From: an uncultured Acetatifactor sp.
GTDB lineage: Bacteria > Bacillota > Clostridia > Lachnospirales > Lachnospiraceae
DNA length: 5,622 nucleotides
Assembly: GCA_947631715.1 (NCBI GenBank)
Contig: CANRMK010000168.1
Span: 1 to 5,622 of the forward strand
Reading direction: 5' to 3'
Shown: positions 1 to 4,643 of the stretch, one piece after another
How positions within the stretch are numbered: the first letter of the stretch is position 1
Layout: every line of letters starts with the position of its first letter
The notes under the pieces: model-generated
What the model saw: only the letters and a program-made list of their open reading frames with translations
Told to the model about the DNA's origin: nothing
The model's database searches: none
Made by a program: the position numbers and the translations under genes

Positions 1-288
1 GCGCTGGCCCTGTATTCCTATGAGGCCGATGTGGTGGGGCTTCTGGCGGCGGCTACAGAGCCTTATACCCTGTTCCCGCCCAATATCACCTGTATGGTGA
101 ACCGCGAGGTCATCGGCATTGTCACCAAGATCAACGACCCCAGGGCCGACCGGGAACTGGCGGGCCTCTGGCTTAAAAATTCAGGCTGCGAGAGGATCTT
201 TTACGTGGATTCCGTCACCGGGGAGGGAGTAGAGGAGCTCCTTAAGTATCTGGATCGGCCTGTGGTCAGGCCCAGACGCCAGAGATGA
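1..288 (+). CDS. eutP: EutP/PduV-family small GTPase, 3' end only
   Basis: This reading frame is open from the first base, so the gene is cut by the window edge and only its last 95 residues are seen. An internal GTG at 31 is not the start. What is visible fits the C-terminal half of the EutP/PduV family of Ras-like GTPases associated with microcompartments. There is a hydrophobic strand (VIGIVTKIND, residues 37-46) carrying the guanine-specificity (G4) region, then a helix with WLKNSGCE, and a strand ending in DSVTGEGVEELLKYL (70-84), the G5 region. The P-loop and switch motifs lie outside the window. G4 reads T-K-I-N-D where family members usually have T/N-K-x-D, so the key Asp appears to be Asn unless the loop shifts by one residue. 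The family's role is unclear; PduV has been linked to BMC movement or positioning. The stop is followed by no obvious terminator, so read-through into the aldolase operon is possible. Confidence 0.82.
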   Translation, partial: ALALYSYEADVVGLLAAATEPYTLFPPNITCMVNREVIGIVTKINDPRADRELAGLWLKNSGCERIFYVDSVTGEGVEELLKYLDRPVVRPRRQR

Positions 289-297
289 GGGGCTGAA

Positions 298-335
298 TTG
301 TTATAAAAACAACACAAAACAAATAGCATTTTGTT
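298..335. promoter_or_regulatory. Operator-like repeat cluster upstream of and overlapping the -35 box
   Basis: The heptamer AAAACAA occurs at 306-312 and again at 316-322, exactly 10 bp apart, so both copies face the same side of the helix. TTGTT at 298-302 forms a dyad with AACAA at 308-312. A second dyad, AACAAA (318-323) with TTTGTT (330-335), has a 6-base centre, and its right arm runs into the -35 box at 334-339. Such an arrangement would let a bound regulator block RNA polymerase. This is an inference: no regulator gene lies in the window, and AT-rich sequence produces dyads easily. The tract could equally serve as an UP element. Confidence 0.4.
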
Positions 336-362
336 GACTTATGTGGGATATGGACTTATAAT
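334..362 (+). promoter_or_regulatory. Sigma-A type promoter for the aldolase operon
   Basis: TTGACT at 334-339 and a perfect TATAAT at 357-362 are separated by 17 bp, the optimal spacing. The start of transcription would fall near 369, giving a leader of about 80 bases before the aldolase start codon. It is the only strong consensus promoter I found in the window, so it probably drives all six downstream genes. Its near-consensus strength suggests that control is by a repressor or by events after initiation. Confidence 0.82.
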
Positions 363-382
363 AGAGCTGTAAAACCACGAAA

Positions 383-419
383 CTGTTCAGCATCCATCAT
401 CATGCCATGCTGAGTACAG
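383..419 (+). promoter_or_regulatory. Leader hairpin between promoter and aldolase
   Basis: TCAGCAT (387-393) pairs perfectly with ATGCTGA (407-413), leaving a 13-base loop. The stem extends outward with CTGT (383-386) pairing ACAG (416-419) across a 2-base GT bulge. It begins about 14 bases after the predicted transcription start and ends 15 bases before the AGGAGG ribosome site. No T-run follows, so it is not an intrinsic terminator. It may stabilise the 5' end of the mRNA or bind a regulator. Confidence 0.5.
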
Positions 420-434
420 ATAAATCAAAGAATT

Positions 435-440
435 AGGAGG
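435..440 (+). promoter_or_regulatory. Ribosome binding site of the aldolase gene
   Basis: A full AGGAGG lies 7 bases before the ATG at 448, which is optimal spacing and fixes that start. Confidence 0.85.
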
Positions 441-447
441 AAAGAAA

Positions 448-1251
448 ATGCAAAACGAGTACGAAATCAAAAAAGAGATTTGCGACATCGGTAAGCGCAT
501 CTACAACAGGAACATGGTGGCCGCCAACGACGGCAACATTTCCGTAAAGCTGAACGATAACGAATTTCTCTGCACCCCCACCGGCGTTTCCAAGGGATTT
601 ATGACCCCTGAATACATCTGCAAGGTGGATGCCCAGGGCAATGTGATCCAGGCGAACGGCAGCTTTAAGCCCTCTTCCGAGATCAAGATGCACATGCGTG
701 TGTATCAGGAGAGGCCCGATGTGAGAAGCGTGGTGCATGCCCACCCTGTGTATGCCACCAGCTTTGCCATTGCTGGAATCCCCCTGACGCAGCCCATCAT
801 GCCCGAGGCAGTGATCGCGCTTGGCTGCGTGCCCATCGCAAAGTACGGCAGACCTTCCACTATGGAGATCCCTGATGCGGTTTCCGAATATGTGCAGTAT
901 TTTGACGCCGTACTCTTGGAGAATCACGGCGCTCTGACCTATTCGGATTCCCTGCTCAGCGCATACCTGAAGATGGAGTCCGTGGAGTTCTATGCACAGC
1001 TTCTCTACCAGTCCAGAATGCTGGGCGGCCCCAAGGAGTTCACACCTCAGCAGGTGGAGGACCTCTATGAGATCAGAAGACAGTTCGGCATGAAAGGAAG
1101 ACACCCCGCAAATCTCTGCCCCAACGCAAGAGAAGGAAAACCCAGCTGCCATACCTGCGGCGGTGGCTGCACGAGCAAGGCGGATAAGGCTGCATCCCCC
1201 GATCTGGTGGCTGAGATCACCAGAAAGGTACTGGAGCAGTTGGGAAAGTAA
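448..1251 (+). CDS. fucA: Class II aldolase (L-fuculose/rhamnulose-1-phosphate aldolase type) with C-terminal encapsulation peptide
   Basis: This 267-residue zinc aldolase of the FucA/AraD/adducin superfamily probably cleaves L-fuculose-1-phosphate (or the rhamnulose ester) to DHAP and lactaldehyde, the precursor of 1,2-propanediol. Visible motifs are DGNIS (28-32) and TPTG (43-46) for phosphate binding, Glu78 in SSEIKMH as the likely catalytic acid/base, and the zinc ligands His97 and His99 (HAHP) and His160 (ENHGA). The catalytic domain ends near residue 220, close to the usual size of about 215. The roughly 50 extra residues hold a Cys-rich stretch (C224, C234, C237, C241) and a Lys/Ala/Ser linker. 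They end in an amphipathic helix, LVAEITRKVLEQL (253-265), matching BMC encapsulation peptides and those of the next three enzymes. The gene is first after the promoter and has AGGAGG 7 bases upstream. AraD-type epimerases share the fold, so the substrate is inferred from context. Confidence 0.9.
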   Translation: MQNEYEIKKEICDIGKRIYNRNMVAANDGNISVKLNDNEFLCTPTGVSKGFMTPEYICKVDAQGNVIQANGSFKPSSEIKMHMRVYQERPDVRSVVHAHPVYATSFAIAGIPLTQPIMPEAVIALGCVPIAKYGRPSTMEIPDAVSEYVQYFDAVLLENHGALTYSDSLLSAYLKMESVEFYAQLLYQSRMLGGPKEFTPQQVEDLYEIRRQFGMKGRHPANLCPNAREGKPSCHTCGGGCTSKADKAASPDLVAEITRKVLEQLGK

Positions 1252-1256
1252 CCCCT

Positions 1257-1787
1257 ATGGATCATTCAGCTATAGAGACCATCGTCCGGGAGGTCATAAG
1301 CAGGATGCCCGGCGGAAACGGCGCCCAGACGGCAGGTATGACGGAAGCGTGCGGCGGCCTGGTCAGGACTGATATGACTCTGGCCATGGCGTGTAAGCTC
1401 ATCGAACGGATCGAGAAGAAAGCTGCAGAATGGAACATGAGAGTTGTGACGGCTGTTTCAGATGCATCGGGAAAGCCGGTGGCGGTCCACTGTATGGATG
1501 GCGCTTATCCAGGAAGCTTTGATGTGGCGCTGAATAAGACATATACTTCCGTTGCATTCCAGATGTCTACAGCGGAGCTGGGGGCCTTAAGCCAGCCGGG
1601 GCAGAGCCTGTATGGGATCCAGTTTACCAACCAGGGCAGGATCGTGATCTTCGGGGGCGGAGAGCTTCTGAAGAAGAACGGCGTGATCCTGGGGGCCCTG
1701 GGCGTCAGCGGCGGAAGCGCAGCGCAGGATACGGAGCTGGCCGCCTATGGAAAATCTATTTTTGAGGAGGTAATCGCGTGCTTGTAA
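1257..1787 (+). CDS. GlcG/HbpS-family (PduO C-terminal-like) protein with N-terminal encapsulation peptide
   Basis: The 176 residues form one GlcG/HbpS domain (Pfam Haem_degrading, formerly DUF336), the domain found at the C-terminus of PduO. Typical segments are VVTAVSDASGKPVAVHCMDGA (63-83), NKTYTSVAFQMSTAELG (93-109), QPGQSLYGI (113-121), GRIVIFGGG (127-135) and GALGVSGG (146-153). Relatives bind heme or corrinoid, but the role inside microcompartments is unsettled. The adenosyltransferase half of PduO is absent, which fits a B12-independent locus. Residues 5-17 (AIETIVREVISRM) form an encapsulation-peptide helix, followed by a Gly/Ala/Thr-rich linker to about residue 37, so the protein is probably lumenal. 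ATG lies 5 bases after the aldolase stop with only a weak ribosome site (GGGAAAG, 1242-1248), suggesting translational coupling. Its 3' end overlaps the aldehyde dehydrogenase gene by 10 bases. The family call is firm; the function is not. Confidence 0.88.
   Translation: MDHSAIETIVREVISRMPGGNGAQTAGMTEACGGLVRTDMTLAMACKLIERIEKKAAEWNMRVVTAVSDASGKPVAVHCMDGAYPGSFDVALNKTYTSVAFQMSTAELGALSQPGQSLYGIQFTNQGRIVIFGGGELLKKNGVILGALGVSGGSAAQDTELAAYGKSIFEEVIACL
1764..1770 (+). promoter_or_regulatory. Ribosome binding site fixing a GTG start for the aldehyde dehydrogenase
   Basis: GAGGAGG sits inside the 3' end of the previous gene, 7 bases before the GTG at 1778. The GTG start gives an N-terminus matching the encapsulation peptides of the neighbouring enzymes. 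The next in-frame ATG (1880, in FADMNEA) would remove that helix, so GTG is preferred. Confidence 0.85.
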
Positions 1788-3166
1788 ATGAGAACCTGGT
1801 ACAGGACATTGTGCAGGAAGTGGTGGCAAAGCTTAACATCGCCGAGCCGGCCGCAAAGAGCCACGGAGTTTTTGCCGACATGAACGAAGCCATTGCTGCG
1901 GCAAAACAGTCCCAGGCCATTGTGCGCAGAATGTCTCTGGATCAGAGAGAACAGATCATAAACAACATTAGAAGAAAGACCCATGAAAATGCTGAGGTGC
2001 TGGCGAGAATGGGCGTAGATGAGACCGGCATGGGCAATGTGGGGCATAAGACGTTAAAGCATCACCTGGTGGCGGACAAGACTCCGGGAACGGAGGATCT
2101 AAAGACCACTGCCTGGTCCGGAGACAGGGGGCTGACCCTGATCGAAATGGGACCTTTCGGCGTGATCGGAGCCATCACGCCCTGCACCAATCCCAGCGAG
2201 ACCGTGATCTGCAACTGTATCGGCATGATCGCCGCGGGCAATACGGTGGTGTTCAACCCCCACCCGCAGGCCATCAAGACGTCTATCTTTGCACTGAATA
2301 TGATCAATGAGGCGTCCCTGGAGGCAGGCGGCCCCGACAATGTGGCATGTACCGTGGAGAAGCCGACGCTGGATTCCAGCGCTGTCATGATGAAGCATAA
2401 GGACATTCCGCTCCTTGTGGCCACAGGCGGGCCCGGCGTAGTGACTGCGGTGCTTTCCTCCGGAAAGAGGGGCATCGGCGCGGGGGCAGGAAACCCTCCC
2501 GCTGTGGTGGACGAGACCGCCGATGTGAGAAAAGCCGCAGAGGACATTGTAAACGGCTGTACCTTTGACAATAATCTTCCCTGCATCGCGGAGAAAGAGA
2601 TCGTGGCGGTGGATTCCGTCGCAGATGAGCTGATGCACTATATGCTCACAGAGCAGGGCTGCTACCTGGCTTCTAAGGAGGAGCAGGATAAGCTGGTGGC
2701 CACGGTGCTGACGCCCAAGGGGCTGAACCGCAAATGCGTGGGCCGGGACGCAAAGACCCTGATGGGCATGATCGGCGTCACCGTACCCGACAACATACGC
2801 TGCATTGTGTTCGAGGGCGAGAAAGAGCACCCGCTGATCGCGGAAGAGCTGATGATGCCGATTTTGGGCATGGTGCGGGCAAAGGATATCGACGATGCCA
2901 TCGAAAAAGCGGTATGGCTGGAACACGGGAACCGTCATTCGGCCCATATCCACTCCAAGAACATCGACAATATCACCAAGTATGCGAGAGCCATCGACAC
3001 CGCTATCCTCGTAAAGAACGCGCCCTCTTACGCGGCGCTGGGCTTCGGGGGAGAGGGGTACTGCACCTTTACCATTGCAAGCCGCACCGGCGAGGGGCTG
3101 ACCAGCGCGAAGTCCTTTACCAAGAGCAGGAGATGCGTGATGGCGGACAGCCTCTGTATAAGATGA
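1778..3166 (+). CDS. pduP: CoA-acylating aldehyde dehydrogenase (PduP/EutE type), GTG start
   Basis: This 462-residue enzyme oxidises an aldehyde, probably propionaldehyde, to the acyl-CoA with NAD+ and CoA. The length and sequence fit the PduP/EutE branch. Residues 7-19 (LVQDIVQEVVAKL) are the encapsulation helix, followed by a short linker and the catalytic domain from about residue 32. Motifs are ITPCTNPSET (133-142) with Asn137 for the oxyanion hole, VFNPHPQA (158-165), the cofactor loop VATGGPG (214-220), GAGNPPAVVD (236-245), and the nucleophile Cys269 in FDNNLPCIAEKE. PILGMVRA (361-368) and HSAHIHS (387-393) are also typical of the branch. The gene overlaps the previous one by 10 bases and has its own strong ribosome site. 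Its stop codon lies inside the first arm of a long hairpin (3161-3220). Oxidation here should be balanced by the alcohol dehydrogenase downstream. Acetaldehyde as substrate cannot be excluded by sequence. Confidence 0.93.
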   Translation: MLVNENLVQDIVQEVVAKLNIAEPAAKSHGVFADMNEAIAAAKQSQAIVRRMSLDQREQIINNIRRKTHENAEVLARMGVDETGMGNVGHKTLKHHLVADKTPGTEDLKTTAWSGDRGLTLIEMGPFGVIGAITPCTNPSETVICNCIGMIAAGNTVVFNPHPQAIKTSIFALNMINEASLEAGGPDNVACTVEKPTLDSSAVMMKHKDIPLLVATGGPGVVTAVLSSGKRGIGAGAGNPPAVVDETADVRKAAEDIVNGCTFDNNLPCIAEKEIVAVDSVADELMHYMLTEQGCYLASKEEQDKLVATVLTPKGLNRKCVGRDAKTLMGMIGVTVPDNIRCIVFEGEKEHPLIAEELMMPILGMVRAKDIDDAIEKAVWLEHGNRHSAHIHSKNIDNITKYARAIDTAILVKNAPSYAALGFGGEGYCTFTIASRTGEGLTSAKSFTKSRRCVMADSLCIR

Positions 3167-3220
3167 AAAGAAAATCTAAGGCGTCAAAGTGCGCCGCCTA
3201 AGATTTTCTATGTTTCATCT
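3161..3220 (+). repeat. Tandem structured repeat, copy 1 (long bulged hairpin)
   Basis: From the outside in, AGATGAAA (3161-3168) pairs with TTTCATCT (3213-3220). A 3-base bulge ATG (3210-3212) follows on the right side. AGAAAATCT (3169-3177) pairs with AGATTTTCT (3201-3209). There is an A-A mismatch (3178/3200), then AGGCG (3179-3183) pairs with CGCCT (3195-3199), leaving an 11-base loop. An alternative inner pairing is GGCGT (3180-3184) with GCGCC (3191-3195), with GCC bulged out. The left arm includes the aldehyde dehydrogenase stop codon. No T-run follows, so it is not a standard terminator. The core recurs in copy 2. Confidence 0.8.
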
Positions 3221-3280
3221 GGTAAAATGTTTTTCTAAGGCGTCAGAGTACGCCGCCTAAGAAAAACTATATTTTACCGG
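3219..3280 (+). repeat. Tandem structured repeat, copy 2 (long bulged hairpin)
   Basis: This copy has the same architecture as copy 1, shifted by 59 bases. CTGGTAAAAT (3219-3228) pairs with ATTTTACCGG (3271-3280, one G-T). A right-side 3-base bulge TAT (3268-3270) follows. GTTTTTCT (3229-3236) pairs with AGAAAAAC (3260-3267). The A-A mismatch (3237/3259) and AGGCG/CGCCT (3238-3242/3254-3258) recur, with an 11-base loop. The 29-base core (3234-3262) differs from copy 1 (3175-3203) at only two loop positions. One of them (A3250 versus G3191) preserves the alternative GGCGT pairing. The outer stems differ in sequence yet remain paired. CT at 3219-3220 is shared by the two copies. Confidence 0.8.
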
Positions 3281-3304
3281 GAAGAATTGCGGGGCAATTC
3301 TTCC
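3280..3304 (+). repeat. Perfect 11-bp inverted repeat (third hairpin of the gap)
   Basis: GGAAGAATTGC (3280-3290) pairs perfectly with GCAATTCTTCC (3294-3304) around GGG. The nearest T-run (3320-3325) starts 15 bases after the stem, too far for a standard intrinsic terminator. The hairpin abuts copy 2 of the tandem repeat, so the whole stretch 3161-3304 can fold as three consecutive stems. It may protect or process the mRNA between the two dehydrogenase genes. Confidence 0.7.
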
Positions 3305-3311
3305 ATCGCAA

Positions 3312-3344
3312 GTGAAACGTTTTTTAAAATTTCACCTGGTGAAA
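3312..3344 (+). repeat. Three alternating GTGAAA/TTTCAC arms with competing pairings
   Basis: GTGAAA (3312-3317) can pair with TTTCAC (3330-3335). The same TTTCAC, as TTTCACC (3330-3336), instead forms a tight dyad with GGTGAAA (3338-3344) centred on T3337. The two pairings exclude each other. At DNA level the 15-base dyad TTTCACCTGGTGAAA also looks like a repressor operator. A similar string, TTTCATCTGGTAAAAT, occurs at 3213-3228 across the junction of the two tandem hairpins. Confidence 0.55.
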
Positions 3345-3347
3345 ATA

Positions 3348-3368
3348 AAAATTATGCTGCATAATTTT
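3348..3368 (+). repeat. 21-bp odd-centred palindrome just before the alcohol dehydrogenase ribosome site
   Basis: AAAATTATGC (3348-3357) and GCATAATTTT (3359-3368) are perfect reverse complements around T3358. The right arm ends 4 bases before the AAAGGAG ribosome site (3373-3379). It could be a protein-binding site or an mRNA stem controlling access to the ribosome site. An alternative fold pairs CCTG (3335-3338) with CAGG (3369-3372), and AAAAT (3342-3346) with ATTTT (3364-3368). Confidence 0.65.
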
Positions 3369-3372
3369 CAGG

Positions 3373-3379
3373 AAAGGAG
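3373..3379 (+). promoter_or_regulatory. Ribosome binding site of the alcohol dehydrogenase gene
   Basis: AAAGGAG lies 8 bases before the ATG at 3388. It sits directly after the 21-bp palindrome, so folding of the upstream RNA could affect its accessibility. Confidence 0.8.
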
Positions 3380-3387
3380 TAATAGAA

Positions 3388-4602
3388 ATGGCTGATACGG
3401 CACAGATTGAAGAGATCGTGAAACAGGTGCTGGCCAATATGGCAGGCTCGGCGGCCATGGCAGGTTCCGGCAGTGCGGGCGCAGGCGCGGACAGAGCGAT
3501 TCCGAAGACCGCACATGTGGCGATGCTCACAAGCCTGGAGCACTTTGATGTGAAAGAGTTCCCCATGCCGGAGGTGGGAGACGATGATATCCTGGTCAAG
3601 GTGGAGGGCTGCGGCGTCTGCGGAACTGACGCCCATGAATTCAAGAGGGATCCTTTCGGACTGATTCCCGTGGCGCTGGGCCACGAGGGAACCGGAGAGA
3701 TCGTAAAGATGGGAAAGAACGTAAAGAAAGACAGCGCCGGAAAGGATCTGAAAGTGGGGGATAAGGTAGTCTCCTGCATGATCTTCAAGGACAATCCGGA
3801 CATCACCATGTTCGACCTGAACAAGCAGAATGTGGGCGGCGCCGATGTGTACGGGCTGCTTCCGGACGACGATATCCATCTGAACGGCTGGTTCTCCGAC
3901 TACATATTGATCCGGGGAGGCTCCACTGTATTTAATGTAAGTGACCTGGATCTGTATTCCAGAGTGCTCATCGAGCCCTGCGCAGTGCTGATCCACGCGG
4001 TAGAGAGGGCAAAGAGCACCAATATCCTGCGGTTCAACAGCAGAGTGGTGGTACAGGGCTGCGGCCCCATCGGACTGATCTGCATTGCTATCCTGCGCAC
4101 CATGGGAATCAATACCATCGTGGCTGTGGACGGCGAGCAGAAGCGCCTTGACTTTGCAAGGGAGCTGGGCGCAGCCGAGACGGTGAACTTTAAGGAGCAC
4201 AAGGGAATCGAGGCGCTGGCGGCTGCTGTGCAGGAAAAGTGCGGCGGGCATCTTGCCGATTTCGCATTCCAGTGCACAGGATCCCCTGCGGCCCATTCCA
4301 ATATTTACAAGTTCATCCGCAACGGCGGCGGCCTCTGCGAACTGGGATTTTTCATCAACGGCGGCGATGCTACTATCAATCCGCACTTTGATATCTGCTC
4401 CAAGGAGATCACCACGGTGGGAAGCTGGGTGTACACCCTGAGAGATTACGCCACCACCTTTGACTTCTTAAAGAGTGCAAAGAAGATCGGACTTCCCATA
4501 GATAAGCTGATCACTCACACCTATCCGCTGGAGCAGATCAACGAGGCGCTCAAGACCAACCTTGCCATGACAGGGTTAAAGATCGCCATCATCAACAAGT
4601 AA
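3388..4602 (+). CDS. Zinc-dependent medium-chain alcohol dehydrogenase with N-terminal encapsulation peptide
   Basis: This 404-residue protein belongs to the medium-chain dehydrogenase/reductase superfamily and probably reduces propionaldehyde to propanol, or lactaldehyde to propanediol, with NADH. Residues 6-18 (QIEEIVKQVLANM) form the encapsulation helix. A flexible Ala/Gly/Ser linker runs to about residue 36, and the GroES-like domain starts near 42. Catalytic zinc ligands appear to be Cys78 (CGVCGTD), His99-Glu100 (GHEGTGE) and the IEPC segment (195-198). The Rossmann motif is GCGPIG (224-229), and Asp248 at the end of the second strand predicts NAD(H) rather than NADP(H). The four-Cys structural zinc lobe of classical alcohol dehydrogenases is missing; residues 115-160 hold a different insert. 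It follows a 221-base gap rich in hairpins but no clear new promoter, so it is probably co-transcribed and separately controlled after transcription. Sorbitol- or butanediol-type activity cannot be ruled out. Confidence 0.9.
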   Translation: MADTAQIEEIVKQVLANMAGSAAMAGSGSAGAGADRAIPKTAHVAMLTSLEHFDVKEFPMPEVGDDDILVKVEGCGVCGTDAHEFKRDPFGLIPVALGHEGTGEIVKMGKNVKKDSAGKDLKVGDKVVSCMIFKDNPDITMFDLNKQNVGGADVYGLLPDDDIHLNGWFSDYILIRGGSTVFNVSDLDLYSRVLIEPCAVLIHAVERAKSTNILRFNSRVVVQGCGPIGLICIAILRTMGINTIVAVDGEQKRLDFARELGAAETVNFKEHKGIEALAAAVQEKCGGHLADFAFQCTGSPAAHSNIYKFIRNGGGLCELGFFINGGDATINPHFDICSKEITTVGSWVYTLRDYATTFDFLKSAKKIGLPIDKLITHTYPLEQINEALKTNLAMTGLKIAIINK

Positions 4603-4614
4603 CTGGGAGCTAAG

Positions 4615-4630
4615 CCGCCGCTGGCGGCGG
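4615..4630 (+). repeat. GC-only hairpin before the first shell gene
   Basis: CCGCCG (4615-4620) pairs with CGGCGG (4625-4630) around CTGG. This very stable 6-bp stem sits 13 bases after the alcohol dehydrogenase stop and 3 bases before the ribosome site GGGAGG (4634-4639). No T-run follows, so it is not an intrinsic terminator. It may block 3' decay of the enzyme message or tune translation of the shell gene. Confidence 0.6.
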
Positions 4631-4643
4631 AACGGGAGGAAGC

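Noticed and set aside
31..288. GTG at 31 as a true start of an 85-residue protein
   Set aside because: The frame is open back to base 1, and the upstream residues continue the GTPase fold, so this is the tail of a longer gene.
433..1152. Long open frame on the - strand opposite the aldolase
   Set aside because: It is His/Leu-rich low-plausibility sequence lying antisense to a clearly conserved gene, with no family resemblance. It is a codon-bias shadow.
2099..2953. 284-codon - strand open frame inside the aldehyde dehydrogenase gene
   Set aside because: It overlaps fully with the conserved dehydrogenase and has no recognisable domain. The same applies to the - strand frames at 3352-4386, 3900-4301 and 4894-5586.
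2734..3201. + strand frame overlapping the end of the aldehyde dehydrogenase and the gap
   Set aside because: The product is Arg/His/Gly-rich and unlike any family; it arises from frame-shifted GC-rich codons.
3161..3304. CRISPR array
   Set aside because: There are only two repeat units, each an internal palindrome with sequence-paired flanks rather than unrelated spacers, and no cas genes.
3280..3325. Intrinsic terminator made of the 11-bp hairpin and the T-run at 3320-3325
   Set aside because: The T-run starts 15 bases beyond the stem, not immediately after it. Partial termination cannot be excluded but the signal is not standard.
3313..3326. Cra/CcpA-like site TGAAACGTTT in the gap
   Set aside because: Only the left part matches; the right half (TTTT instead of TCA) and the cre spacing do not fit.
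3337..3365. Internal promoter for the alcohol dehydrogenase (CATAAT at 3360 with TGGTGA 17 bp upstream)
   Set aside because: The -35 match is poor and the -10 lies inside a palindrome that explains its sequence equally well.
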